From the NCBI RefSeq assembly GCF_000183365.1, contig NC_014751.1, positions 124,001-188,000 of the forward strand: DNA of 64,000 nucleotides. Direction: 5' to 3'. Positions within the stretch are counted from its first letter, which is position 1; every line of letters begins with the position of its first letter. The translations under genes and the position numbers were made by a program. Positions 1-14,391 of the stretch are shown here, one piece after another. This DNA is from Mycoplasma leachii PG50 (lineage in GTDB: Bacteria > Bacillota_I > Bacilli_A > Mycoplasmatales > Mycoplasmataceae). The notes beneath the pieces were generated by a model. That model was not told the DNA's origin and ran no database searches. It saw only the letters and a program-made list of their open reading frames with translations.

Positions 1-1055
1 AAGAAAATCAAAAAAATGAATCAAAACCAATAAATACTGAAAATGATAAAAAGAATTCTGAGGTCATAAAAGCTATTGTAAAAAAACAAGAAGACGCATT
101 TGCAACGTTTCACACTCGTAAAGACTTCTTAGACCAAATAAAAGTTTTTGCTAAAGAAAAAGGAATTGAAAACTTAGAACTGGCAAATAAAAATGAAAAT
201 AAAACTTTTAAAGAGGGTGAAAATATCCCAGAAAATAATGTTAAATTACGTTTAGGGACTCATGAATTCGAAGTACAACTGGGAAAAGTTTTAATGGATA
301 GAGTGGCTACAAAATATTATATTGAAAATGATAAAGGAAATATCATTACAGATCAAGATGACCAGTTTTCAAATCTAAATAATAAAGTAGTTATTACTCA
401 AATAGGTTATTCATCAAAACCGAGAGATGAATATTCTAATAATGGTGAAAAAGTAATAGAAATACATAAAATGCCAGGAAATACAATAGAAGTTCCAGAA
501 CATCTACCTTTGAAAATTAAAAGTCTAAAAAATGCATTTAGAGGCTTTAAATTAGAAAAAGTTTTAAACTTAGATAAATGAGATGTTTCTAATGTAGAAT
601 TAATGGATGAAATGTTTTAAGATGCAACAAATTTTGATCAAGACATATCAAATTGAAATACTGAAAATGTAAAAAGTATGGCAGGTTTATTTGCTGGTGC
701 AGAAAATTTTAACCAATCTCTTAATTCGTGAAATGTATCTAAAGTAGCTCAAATGTCTTATATGTTTCATGAAGCGAAGAAATTTAACCAACATTTAGAT
801 AAATGAAATGTTTCTAGTGTAATAGATATGGAATCAATGTTTCTAGGTGCAGAATCTTTTAATGGAAAAATAGACAACTGAAACGTTCAGAATGTTAATA
901 GATTAGGTGAAATGTTTCTTTCTGCGGTTAAATTTTCACAAAACTTGTCAAAATGAAAAATTAAAGAGAATGTATTCAAAAATTCAAGTAATATTTTCGA
1001 TAAGACATATGGATACAAAAAAGAAGTATCAGAAGCTTGAGAAAGAAATAAATAA
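1..1055 (+). pseudogene. DUF285 (BspA-like repeat) surface protein, 3' part, nonsense-interrupted
   Basis: The gene enters from the left edge; reading frame 3 is open from base 3. The first ~90 residues seen are Lys/Glu/Asn-rich, like the linker after a lipoprotein signal peptide (the N-terminus is outside the window). From about base 560 the protein has tandem ~25-residue units of the form F(N/D)Q..(L/I)..WNVS.V..M..MF, the hallmark of the Mycoplasma DUF285/BspA-like leucine-rich repeat family, usually surface lipoproteins of unknown function. Trp in the WNVS motifs is coded by TGA. An in-frame TAA at 618-620 falls in the motif MF-x-DATNF, where other units have Lys, Glu or Leu; one base change from AAA would create it. 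The frame then stays open through four more units to TAA at 1053-1055. I read this as one gene with a recent nonsense mutation. The alternative is a truncated but expressed N-terminal product. Confidence 0.8.
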
Positions 1056-1084
1056 AGAATTCCAGAAATATGTTCTATATATAG

Positions 1085-1118
1085 AAGACAGGATGAAACC
1101 ATTATCTCGTCTTTTTTT
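1085..1118 (+). terminator. Intrinsic terminator after DUF285 gene
   Basis: A 12-pair stem (1085-1096 with 1102-1113, one A/C mismatch and two G-U pairs) with a 5-base loop is followed by a run of T. It lies 30 bases after the DUF285 stop and isolates that gene from the L10 operon. Confidence 0.6.
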
Positions 1119-1235
1119 TGAATATTTTTCCAAAATTTTTAGTCCGTGTTTATGGTAGCGGGGGGATATGAGTTGTTTTTTTGTAAATAAATATAAACAT
1201 ATTAAAAATAAATGATATTATTATATTGCTATTAA

Positions 1236-1350
1236 TACCTAAGACAGTAACGGGGTTATTCCCTTAATTATGTTACCGAGGAAAAGACTTGTTTTAAAAA
1301 ACATTTTTTTGTTTTGTCCTTGGTTTAGTGTTACTAGCCAAGGTTTTTAT
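1236..1350 (+). promoter_or_regulatory. Ribosomal protein L10 leader with attenuator hairpin
   Basis: The stretch CCTAAGACAGTAAC (1238-1251), a GGGG/CCC hairpin, CTTAAT and GTTACCGAGG (1272-1281) follows the L10 leader pattern seen upstream of rplJL in Firmicutes, where the L10(L12) complex binds to repress its own operon. GTAAC 1247-1251 pairs with GTTAC 1272-1276, and CCT 1238-1240 with AGG 1279-1281. Downstream, CCTTGG (1318-1323) pairs with CCAAGG (1338-1343), extended by TAG/CTA, and is followed by TTTTTATTTTATTT. This looks like a terminator placed inside the leader, so control by attenuation is likely. The rest of the gene-free gap 1056-1235 holds only the upstream terminator and AT-rich sequence. 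Confidence 0.75.
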
Positions 1351-1375
1351 TTTATTTAATAAAGGAGGAGTATAA

Positions 1376-1873
1376 ATGTCAAATTCAAGACCTGCTCATG
1401 CACGTAAAGCTGAAATAGTTGCTGAAATTGTTTCAAAAATTAAGAGTGCTCAAGGTGTTGCAATTGCTGAATACAAGCATTTAACAGTTGCTAAAATGAC
1501 TGAATTAAGAGTTCAAGCCTTAAATCAAAATATTGATATTAAGGTTTATAAAGATTCACTTGTAAGAAGAGCTGCTGAAGAATTAGGTTTAGTTGATTTA
1601 ATTCCATTTTTAACTCAGCAAAATGTATTTATTTTTTCAAATGAAGATTCAATTTCCGCAGCTAAATTAGTTGCAAATTTTGCTAAAAAAAATGAAGCTC
1701 TTAAATTAAAAGCTGGTATTTATGAAGGAAAAGTTGTTGATACTGTTGGAATCAATGAAGTTGCTTCATTACCATCAAAAGAAGAACTATACTCAATGTT
1801 TGCTTCAAGCTTACTATACCCATTGAGAAAAGTTATGGCTGCTATTAACGCAGTTGCTGAAACTAGAAATTAA
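1376..1873 (+). CDS. rplJ: 50S ribosomal protein L10
   Basis: A 165-residue protein, the normal length for L10, which anchors the L7/L12 dimers at the base of the ribosomal stalk. The N-terminal part (Ala-Arg-Lys-Ala-Glu then KIKSAQGVAIAEYKHL) and the central VYKDSLVRRAAEELG block are typical. The C-terminal helix after about residue 135 is the L12-binding segment. The start ATG follows a strong AAAGGAGGAG site by 7-8 bases. It is the first gene after the L10 leader and is followed by rplL 66 bases later with its own Shine-Dalgarno, so both should be transcribed together and autoregulated by the leader. Confidence 0.97.
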   Translation: MSNSRPAHARKAEIVAEIVSKIKSAQGVAIAEYKHLTVAKMTELRVQALNQNIDIKVYKDSLVRRAAEELGLVDLIPFLTQQNVFIFSNEDSISAAKLVANFAKKNEALKLKAGIYEGKVVDTVGINEVASLPSKEELYSMFASSLLYPLRKVMAAINAVAETRN

Positions 1874-1939
1874 TAAGCTATACAACTATTATGTATTAGT
1901 AGCAATATTTTTAAAAAAATATAAAGGAGAATTAATATC

Positions 1940-2308
1940 ATGCCAATTACAAAAGACGAAATTATTAAAGCATTAGAAGAAATGAAATTAAACGAATTAA
2001 ACGAATTAGTTAAAGCTATTGAAGATCATTTTGGTGTTGTTGCATCAGTTGGTGTAGCTGCTGCTGCTCCAGCAGAAGCTGCAAATGCTGCTCCAACTGA
2101 AGTTTCAGTTGTTATGACTTCTGTTGGACAACAAAAAGTTGCAGTTATTAAAGTAGTTAAAGAATTAACTGGTGTTGGTTTAATGGATGCTAAAAAAATG
2201 GTTGATGGAACAATGCCTGTAACTATTAAAGAACATGTAAAACCAGAAGAAGCTGAAGAAATGAAAGCTAAATTAGTTGAAGCTGGAGCTTCAATTGATT
2301 TAAAATAG
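1940..2308 (+). CDS. rplL: 50S ribosomal protein L7/L12
   Basis: A 122-residue stalk protein that recruits translational GTPases. It shows the N-terminal dimerisation part (KALEEMKLNELNELVKAIE), an Ala-rich hinge (AAAAPAEAANAAPTE, about residues 40-53) and the conserved C-terminal globular domain with KVAVIKVVKELTGVGLMDAK and a VKEGV-like region. The start ATG lies after AAAGGAG. It is the last gene of the L10 operon and is followed directly by a good terminator. Confidence 0.97.
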   Translation: MPITKDEIIKALEEMKLNELNELVKAIEDHFGVVASVGVAAAAPAEAANAAPTEVSVVMTSVGQQKVAVIKVVKELTGVGLMDAKKMVDGTMPVTIKEHVKPEEAEEMKAKLVEAGASIDLK

Positions 2309-2330
2309 TTGAATTTTTAAATAAATTTTA

Positions 2331-2356
2331 AACTCACCATAATGGGTGAGTTTTTG
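2331..2356 (+). terminator. Terminator after rplL
   Basis: AACTCACC (2331-2338), loop of 6, GGTGAGTT (2345-2352), then TTTT. A perfect 8-pair stem. Confidence 0.9.
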
Positions 2357-2411
2357 TGTGTTTAATTGCTTTTTATAGTAAAAAAAAATATAATTAAATA
2401 ATCGAGTGTAG

Positions 2412-2439
2412 TTTAGTTGTTAAGAGCTTCTGCTATACT
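2412..2439 (+). promoter_or_regulatory. Likely promoter for orf390-rpoB-rpoC
   Basis: An extended -10 element TGCTATACT (TATACT at 2434-2439) lies 16-17 bases after a weak -35 (TTTAGT, 2412-2417). The 40 bases around it are less AT-rich than the surrounding spacer. It sits between the rplL terminator and the next start codon, where the rpoBC transcript must begin. Confidence 0.5.
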
Positions 2440-2478
2440 CTATCTTATTTTTTGGTTAAGTATAAAAGGATAAAATTA

Positions 2479-3651
2479 ATGAGTTTTGACTATTTTTTAA
2501 ATACCAAATTACTTAATAAAATCAATAAAAAATTAGAAAATAATATGTTCAAAACACCACTTTTTTATTCAACAAAACAAAAATTAACTTTTAATTTTGT
2601 TGATAAAGTATCTAAAGATCGATTTTTAAGTTATTATACAAAAGCTTTTTATGATGTTTTTTTAGAATCTGATGTTGAAAAAAAACTAAGAATTTATGAA
2701 CTTGCTTTTTTAGTGATTATAGAAACTAAAACTAATTTAGATTTTTTAACTGTCTTAAAAATTTTTAAAGAAATTAAAAAAGGTAAAAGGCCAACTAATT
2801 ATTTAGAAAGATTAATTTTTAATGTTATTTATGCTTATGAATATATTAAAAAACCTAAAGTTTTAGTTAATGAAGATAATTTAGAAATGCTAATAAGTAT
2901 TTTGTTAGTAGGATTAGAATTTGATCTTGATTTAAAAACTAATTATTATAGAACACCAAAAACTAAGACAATAACTTCCAATGCTTTATCTAGCCAATTA
3001 ATTAGTAAAGAATTAGAAAATTTGTTTAATTATTTAAACTTTTTACAAGTTAATAGTCTTTGTACTTATAGTCAAACCTTTTTATTATTTAGTACTTTGA
3101 TTATGATTTCACCATTTCAAAAATATAATTTAATATTTATAACTTTATTTAGTCAATGAATTTCATTTCAACATAATAGTTCAAATAAATTAATTATTCC
3201 TATTAGTTGATTTTTAAAAAACTTAAATAATTATTTATTAGAATTTAATAATCTTAATACTGATTTTCAAGCTGATAATCTTATAGATCTTTTAAGCAAT
3301 GATTATTTAAGAAGTATTAATATGTATAACCATGCAAGTTGTGTTTATAAATGAATTATAAAAGATAAAAAAAGGTTGTGAATATTTGAAGATGATGCTA
3401 GTTTTATTGTTTTAACTTTATTTTTAGAAAATTCATCAAATTTATCTTTTAATAACATAAAAAGTTTATTAACAATTAATAAAATTAAGTTATTAAATGA
3501 AGAACAAATTAAAAATACATTAGATAAGCTAGTGCTTGATAATGTTTTAAAAACAACAAATCATCATGTTGTTAAATATGTATTAGTTGATAAATATTTA
3601 GAAAAATCTAAATATTTAGTAAATATGAAAGGACTATACAATGGCTTATAA
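2479..3651 (+). CDS. Conserved-type hypothetical protein upstream of rpoB
   Basis: A 390-residue protein of unrecognised family, Lys/Asn/Leu-rich, with no signal peptide, no clear membrane segment and no motif I can name. The chosen start is the ATG at 2479, preceded by AAAAGGAT at proper spacing; a TTG at 2452 is also in frame but has no ribosome site. Several Trp are coded by TGA. The gene ends inside rpoB: its TAA at 3649-3651 lies 11 bases past the rpoB ATG, so the two are translationally coupled. In Bacillus the same slot between rplL and rpoB holds a 16S rRNA methyltransferase gene (rsmC/ybxB). I see no SAM-binding or N-P-P-F/Y motif here, so it is not that enzyme. The overlap suggests a transcription-related or co-regulated role, but this is only inference. 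Confidence 0.85.
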
Positions 3652-6600
3652 AATTAGAAAAATCAATCGTAATGTAGAACGTCGTGATTATACTAAAGTA
3701 TCAATGAATCTTTCTTTGCCAAATTTAATTGGTATTCAAACTGAAACTTTTGAATGATTTAAAACTAAAGGAATTCAAGAAGTTTTAGATGAATTTTTCC
3801 CAATTTTATCATTTGATGGATCTAGTGTTTTAACTTTAGAAAATTGAGGTTTTAAAGAACCTAGATTATCTGTTAGACAAGCAAGAGAAGAATCAAAAAT
3901 TTATGATGCCCCAATTTATGCAAATTTAAAATTATCAGTTAATAAAACTGAAGAAATTCAAAAAGAATTTGATGGTGTTGATCAAGAAGATACTTTAAAA
4001 GTTTTAACTCATTGACTAGAAGACAAAACTGGTAATGGTAATATAACATTTAAACAACAATCACAAAATTCTTATTTTTTTGAAATAACTATTAAAAAAT
4101 CTGAAAAACCAGATCTAATTCAAATTGATATTATTGAAGATAAAAAAACTTCATTGATTTGTAATGTATCTATTTATAAATCAGGTGAAGTGTTTTTAGG
4201 TGATTTTCCATTAATGACAGAAGCTGGAACTTTTATTATTAATGGTTCTCAAAAAGTTATTGTATCTCAATTAGTAAGATCTCCAGGAGCTTATTTTAAT
4301 AAAGAATTAAATCGTAAAACTGGAGAGATGATTTATTTTGCAGACATTATTCCAAGTAGAGGAACTTGATTAGAATACGAAACTGATTCTAAAAAAATTG
4401 GAAATGATGCAATTAATCCTTTATATGTAAAAATTGATAAATCAAGAAAAACTACAGCTACTTCTTTATTATTAGCCTTTGGTATTAGTAAAGATGATAT
4501 TTTAAATATTTTTGATAATGATGAAGTATTAGTTGAAACTTTACAACAAGACTCAATTATTGGTGATTTCAAAATAGATTGATCAAATCAAGTTCAAGAA
4601 ATTTATAAAAAGATTAGACAAGGTGAAACTGCAACTAGTGAAGGTGCTTCTAAATTTATTAATAGTATTTTATTTAATAAAAGAAAATATGATTTAACTA
4701 AAGCTGGAAGATTTAAACTAAAACAAAAACTTTCTATTAAAAACAGAATTTTAAATAGAGTTATAGCTGAAGATATTCTTGATGCTAATAATAATGTATT
4801 AATAGCTAAAGGTACTGAAGTTACTAAAAATAATATTCAAAAAATTTCTAATATTTTAGATCAAGATATAATGAGTATTGATTTAAAATATTTATCTGAC
4901 ATTCCAGGAACTAGAAAAGTTCAAAAAATTAGAGTTTATAAAGATAGTGAACTAAAAACTGATACTACTTGTCTAATTGGTTTAACTAGTTCATCTAATG
5001 AAGAATTTATAACAGTAGCTGATATTTTATCAACTGTTTCTTATTTATTAAACTTAAAATATAACATTGGTGAAATTGATGATATTGATAATTTAGGAAA
5101 TAGAAGAGTTAGAACTGTTGGTGAATTATTACAAAATCAATTTAGAATGGGATTAAACCGTATTGATAAAAATGTTAAAGAAAAATTAGCTACAAGTGAT
5201 TTGTATAAAGTTAAAACTTCAACAATTATCAATGCAAAGCCTTTAACTGCAATTATTGGTGAGTTCTTTAATTTATCACAATTGTCTCAATTTATGGATC
5301 AAATTAATCCATTATCAGAATTAACTAATAAACGTAGATTAACAGCTTTAGGACCTGGTGGTTTATCAAGAGATAGAGCAGGATTAGAAGTACGTGACGT
5401 TCACCCATCTCATTATGGAAGAATTTGTCCTATTGAAACTCCAGAAGGACCAAATATTGGATTGATTAATAACTTATCAACTTATGCAAGAGTTAATGAA
5501 TATGGATTTATTACAACTCCATATAGAAAAGTTATTAACGGAATTATTCAAAATGATCAAGTTGAATATTTAACAGCTGATCAAGAAAAAAACTTTATTA
5601 TTGCTCAATCTAATGTTAATCAAGATGAAAATGGAAAAATTCTAGATGAAATTATAGTTTCACGTTTTAATGGTGATGACTATATGGCTAGAGTTGAAGA
5701 AATTCACTATATTGATGTTTCTCCAAAACAAATTGTTTCAGTTGCTACAAGTGGTATTCCATTTTTAGAAAACGATGATGCCAACCGTGCTTTAATGGGT
5801 GCTAACATGCAACGTCAAGCAGTACCTTTAATTAAACCAGAATCACCAATTGTTGCTACTGGTATTGAATTTGAAGCAGCACGTGATTCAGGAGAAGCTA
5901 TTGTTGCAAAAGAAGATGCAATTGTTAAATATGTTGATTCAAAAACAATTATTACTGATGGAGAATCTGGAATTAGAACTTATATTTTATCAGATTATGA
6001 AAGATCAAATAATGGAACTTCATTAACTCAATCACCAATTGTTAAAGTTGGAGATGTTGTTAAAAAAGGTGAAATTATTGCTGATGGTCCATCAATGGAT
6101 CAAGGTGAATTAGCAATTGGTCAAAATGTTGTTGTTGCCTTTTCAACTTATAATGGATACAACTTTGAAGATGCTATTGTTATGAGTGAAAGAATTGTTA
6201 TAGATGATCGTTTTACTTCAATTCATATTGATGAATATACTTTAGAAGTAAGAAATACAAAACAAGGTCAAGAAGAAGTAACTAGAGAAATTCCTAATAT
6301 GTCAGAACAAGCTAAAAGACATTTAGATGCCGAAGGAATTGTAGCTATTGGTACTGAAGTAAAAGTTGGAGATGTTTTAGTTGGAAAAGTAACTCCAAAA
6401 GGACAAGTTCAACTTTCTCCAGAAGATAAGTTATTACATGCTATATTTGGTGAAAAATCTAGAAATGTTAAAGATAATTCATTAAGAGTTCCAAATGGTG
6501 GAGAAGGAATTGTTCAGTCAATTAAACGTTTTAAAGCAAAAAGTGCATCAAATCTTGATGGAATTGAATTACCAGCTGACATTATAGAAGTAATTAAAGT

Positions 6601-7504
6601 TTATGTTGTTCAAAAACGTAAAATTCAAGAAGGAGATAAAATGTCTGGTCGACATGGAAACAAAGGTATTATTTCAAGAATTTTACCTGTTGAAGACATG
6701 CCACATCTAGAAGATGGAACACCAGTTGATATTATCTTAAATCCACAAGGGGTTCCTTCACGTATGAATATTGGTCAAATTTTAGAAATTCATTTAGGAA
6801 TGGCTGCTAAAAAATTAAATCAAAAAGTTATTACTCCTGTTTTTGAAGGATTAAATGAAAAAGAATTAGAAGAAATAATGATTGAAGCTGGAATGACAAA
6901 TTATGGTAAAGTTACTTTGATTGATGGTCAAACTGGTGAACCATTTGATAAACCAATTGCAGTTGGAGTTATGTATATGTTAAAACTATCTCACATGGTT
7001 GATGATAAAATACATACACGTAACGTTGGTCCTTATTCATTAATTACTCAACAACCATTAGGAGGAAAAGCTCAAAATGGTGGTCAACGTTTTGGAGAAA
7101 TGGAAGTATGAGCTTTAGAAGCTTATGGAGCTGCTCACACACTACGTGAAATTCTAACAATTAAATCAGATGATATTAAAGGTCGTTCAAAAACTTATGA
7201 AGCAATTGTTAGATCAAAAAGAATTCCTGAACCTGGAATTCCAGAATCATTTAATGTTTTATCAAAAGAAATTATGGGTCTAGGATTTAATATGTATATG
7301 ATTGATGAAACTGGTGAAAAATCAGTAATTAATGCATATGATAAAACAGACTTTGAAGCTGATAATTATGATGATGAAATTCTAATCAAAACTGATAATT
7401 TATACATTGATGATCAAGATGTTGATGCTGAATTTGAAGATTTAACTTATGTTGATGAAAATGATATTTTAAAATCATTTAAACTAGATAATGAAGAAGA
7501 ATAA
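3641..7504 (+). CDS. rpoB: RNA polymerase subunit beta
   Basis: A 1287-residue catalytic subunit of RNA polymerase, continuous when TGA is read as Trp. Recognisable blocks are the rifampicin region ([20 protein letters not shown], about 553-572), [16 protein letters not shown] after it, the [16 protein letters not shown] block, the [15 protein letters not shown] block and the C-terminal [20 protein letters not shown] clamp segment. The C-terminus is Asp/Glu-rich (about the last 60 residues). The ATG follows AAAGGAC and lies inside the end of the preceding gene; rpoC follows 12 bases after the stop. In the rifampicin pocket the residue matching E. coli His526 is Asn563 and that matching Ser531 is Thr568, which predicts natural rifampicin insensitivity. 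Confidence 0.98.
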
Positions 7505-7516
7505 TTGGGGGCAAAT

Positions 7517-11284
<3,768 letters not shown>

Positions 11285-11290
11285 TAATTA

Positions 11291-11317
11291 AATCTCATTT
11301 TAAATGAGATTTTTTTA
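11291..11317 (+). terminator. Terminator after rpoC
   Basis: AATCTCATT (11291-11299), 3-base loop, AATGAGATT (11303-11311), then a T run. It starts 6 bases after the rpoC stop. Confidence 0.9.
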
Positions 11318-11369
11318 TTTTAAAAGATTAGTATAATTAATACATATGTAAAAATATTATTTAAAAGTT

Positions 11370-13564
11370 ATGAAAAAGATTTTAAGTTTAATTAGTTTAT
11401 TTATTTATTTAGTTTAATTACTAGTTCATCTTTATTAGTTATTAGTTGTACTCATAATTATTCAAGCACTAATAAAATTCCAACAATTCCAAATACTAAT
11501 AAAAAACCTGAAACTCCAAATGAAAAAATTCCAGAAAATGTACCAAATCATAGTGACAATAAACCAGAAATTCCTAAAACACCTGACAACAATAATCTAA
11601 AACCTAATGATCAAAATAATCATTCAGATAATTCAGAAAACTCTAACTACACACCAAGTAATATAACTAAATTAGTTTATGAACCTAACAAGATTTATGA
11701 AGTTGAAAAAAATCCTGAATACTTTACAGATTTCCATTTATTCAGTTCAGATTTTTTGTTAAATAATTCAGCTTATACAATTAGTAGATCTACAAACAAA
11801 TTTCATACGGCTAAACATAATATGAATGTGTTTTTAAAAACTGGTAATTATAATAATCCAGTTGATTTTAGAAGTATTTATAATTCAAATACTGATGATA
11901 AATTTTGAAAACACACAAAAGATATTGGTTGGTATGGTGATTTTGGAGAAACTGATGAAGAAAAAGTAGCTTTTTATAATGACCATATATCAGTTGATGG
12001 AATGGTAAAACAAGCATATTTGAAAAACTTTAAAGCAGAAGAAATTAGTTCTAGTAAATCCTTAAACTTTAATTTTAATAGTTTTATTTTAAAAAACCCT
12101 TTTGGATTTTTACCATCAAACTTAAGTCAGTTATTTTATTATATGGATTTTGAATCGATTACTCAATTATTTAATGTTGGTAAAGTTATCGATATTAAAG
12201 CTAATTTTGATGATAAGAAAGGTGAATTTGAAATTCTATTAACTAACTCCAATGGCGAGAAATACTATAAAAAAATTGATAAACAAAATACAAAATCTTT
12301 AAAAAGTGATTCTGATTATTATAAATACATTAATGACAGAAGTTTTAATATACTTATTGGTCTTAAAAAATGAAAAACAGATAAATTTAAACTACAAGAC
12401 CCATCAATTGAAATTGATCACATAGGTGGAACAGCTTGAGTAATAGATAGAACAATTAATGAAGAATTTGAAAGACAAGATTATTATGAGTTGTTAATAG
12501 CAACTAATATACATGTATTTAGTTTAAGAGATGCCTTTGATAAATCACTGCACTTTGATATTAATAATAAGAATCAAAGATATTTTAGTGATTGAAATGC
12601 TAGTTTTTGAGATTATGAAACATTTAAAGACCAAAATACAATACCACATATATCTGCAAGTAGATTAAATAGTAATAATTTTGATTCTAATGAAATAAAA
12701 GTTGATAGTTCGCTTGAACAAACATTTGAAATTCAAAATGAATACCTAACTGCACCATACTATACTCCTAGATATTCAGTTTCTGGATTAAGAAGCAAAG
12801 TATATGATGATGGTTTAGCATATTTTGAGGAATTTGATAAAACTAGTCTTATGGCAAAAACAAAAAATGGTGGTGCTGATTTTGTTATTTTAAAACTAAA
12901 AATAAAGAAGAACAAATTAAAACACATTTTACCAGAGTTAGATAAAGTTATTGGAAAAGAAGAAGAGAAAAACTGGCATATAGGTTTAGGTTGAAATGAA
13001 AAACATTCACCTATAAAAACCCAATTCTATGCAGGATATCCAGCTAAAAATTACGATTATAGCAAAAGAAAATTTGATTATGTATTTAAAACTAACAAAT
13101 CAATAGGTGGGATTATTAGTACTCAAAACAGAAGTGTTGATGCAAACAATTTTAAAAGTTTATGAACTAAGTATGATGAAAAAGAAAATAAAGACTGAAA
13201 TTCACATCATGAAAATTGAAAAAAATATACTGAACCATTTATAAAAGATCAACATGGAATGGTTAAAACTGTTTTAACTCAACATTCATCTTTATTTACA
13301 AGAATAGAAAAAAATGAAGAACATAAAGTTTTAGACAAAGGCTCATCTGGATCAATGGCTATTGATTCTTCATTTAATTTAATTGGTATTAATTATTTAC
13401 TTACTAGTGATGATAAACATAATACAATAACAAATGCAATTAGTTTAATGCAAGGTCAAAGTGATTATGAAAATGGATTTGATGGAAATATAAGAACTGA
13501 TTTTATTAAAAAATTAAAAAAAGATAATTTAATTACTGTTAAATTAAATCCAAATAAAAAATAG
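11370..13564 (+). pseudogene. DUF31 (MIP-type) putative serine protease lipoprotein, frame broken at a TTTA repeat
   Basis: From ATG 11370 the frame reads MKKILSLISLFIYLV and stops at TAA 11415-11417. The same signal peptide continues in another frame as LFSLITSSSLLVISC (lipobox VISC) and then runs open to TAA 13562-13564. Joined, this is a ~732-residue lipoprotein. After a Pro/Asn/Lys-rich linker the body shows GGTAWVID, ATNIHV (putative catalytic His, codon 12512), GADFVILKL (putative Asp, 12878) and KGSSGSMAI (putative Ser, 13346). This trypsin-like order is typical of the DUF31 family, to which the Mycoplasma immunoglobulin protease MIP belongs. The break lies in four TTTA units at 11396-11411; five or two units would restore the frame. 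It may be phase-OFF rather than dead. The start has only a weak ribosome site. No MIB-like partner gene is adjacent. Confidence 0.75.
11396..11411 (+). repeat. (TTTA)4 tetranucleotide repeat in signal-peptide codons
   Basis: Four perfect TTTA copies lie in the hydrophobic core of the signal peptide of the DUF31 gene. The upstream ATG and the lipobox differ in frame exactly by what one added TTTA, or two removed, would correct. Confidence 0.9.
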
Positions 13565-13572
13565 CTAAAACT

Positions 13573-13869
13573 CTAAAGCCCAGCTATTCCTGTATCTAGT
13601 ACATAAACATTATAATAACCAAGTTTGTTTAAGTGTCTAGCTGTTAAACCTGATCGGTTACCATGATTACATACAAAAATTAGTTTAGTATCTAAATTAG
13701 GTCATCTTTTATTAACGTTATCTAAAACTTCTGGATAAGAGATATTAGTACTTGGTAAAAATTTTTCAAAATTTTCATATTCATACTTATCTCTAACATC
13801 AATTACTTGTCAACCTTTATCTAGTAATTCAAAAAACTTATCATTAGATATTTCAATAATTTTTTTCAT
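13573..13869 (-). CDS. Rhodanese-like domain protein
   Basis: A single-domain 98-residue protein starting MKKIIEISNDKFFELLDKG. It carries the rhodanese signatures VIDVRDKYEYENF (CH2A-like) and the active-site loop CNHGNRSG, with Cys as the sulfur or persulfide carrier, and ends in a YYNVYVLDTGIAG block. Such small proteins transfer sulfane sulfur; the acceptor cannot be told from the context. Start at 13867-13869 with AGGTGAG upstream. It is convergent with the DUF31 gene (9 bases between stops) and divergent from rpiB. Confidence 0.9.
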
Positions 13870-13947
13870 TAAGCTCACCTAATAATATTTTATTTGCTAA
13901 AAATTCTTAAAAATATTATTGTAAAATATTTTAAAAGAGAGGTTAGT

Positions 13948-14391
13948 ATGTCAAATCGAATTTATATAGGAAATGATCATAGTGCAGTTGAAATGAAACA
14001 AGCAATTGTTAATCATTTAAAATCAAAAAATTATGAAGTAATTGATCTAGGAAATAATGATGGTAAATCTTGTAATTATGCAAAAATAGGTCAAACTGTA
14101 GCTGAACATGTTGTAAAAGATACTAATAGTAGAGGTATTGTAATTTGTGGAACTGGAATTGGTATTAGTATAGCTGCTAATAAAGTTAAAACTGCAAGAG
14201 CTGCTTTAGTATATGAAAAAGAAACAACTGAATTAGCAAGAATTCATAATGATGCAAACATTATAGCACTAGGAGCTAGAATGATTGCAATACCAAAAGC
14301 CATAAATTTGGTCGATATCTTTTTAAATACACCATTTGAAGGTGGAAGACATATAGAAAGGGTTGATACATTAAATGAATACAAAAATTAA
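13948..14391 (+). CDS. rpiB: Ribose-5-phosphate isomerase B / RpiB-LacA/B family
   Basis: A 147-residue sugar-phosphate isomerase interconverting ribose-5-P and ribulose-5-P in the pentose phosphate pathway. It begins [17 protein letters not shown] and holds the active-site loop [17 protein letters not shown] (Cys as base) and the ending [18 protein letters not shown]. The ATG at 13948 is chosen because AGAGAGG precedes it; an in-frame TTG at 13894 would add 18 residues without a ribosome site. It overlaps glyA by 17 bases, so the two are coupled. LacA/LacB-type activity is possible from family alone, but no other lactose genes are near. Confidence 0.93.
   Translation: MSNRIYIGNDHSAVEMKQAIVNHLKSKNYEVIDLGNNDGKSCNYAKIGQTVAEHVVKDTNSRGIVICGTGIGISIAANKVKTARAALVYEKETTELARIHNDANIIALGARMIAIPKAINLVDIFLNTPFEGGRHIERVDTLNEYKN

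Noticed and set aside
2400..2450. tRNA gene in the rplL-orf390 spacer
   Set aside because: The less AT-rich segment does not fold as a cloverleaf and has no T-loop consensus; it fits a promoter better.
2452..2478. TTG start for the gene upstream of rpoB
   Set aside because: No ribosome site before it, while ATG 2479 follows AAAAGGAT.
13894..13947. TTG start giving rpiB an 18-residue extension
   Set aside because: ATG 13948 has AGAGAGG upstream and gives the normal RpiB N-terminus.
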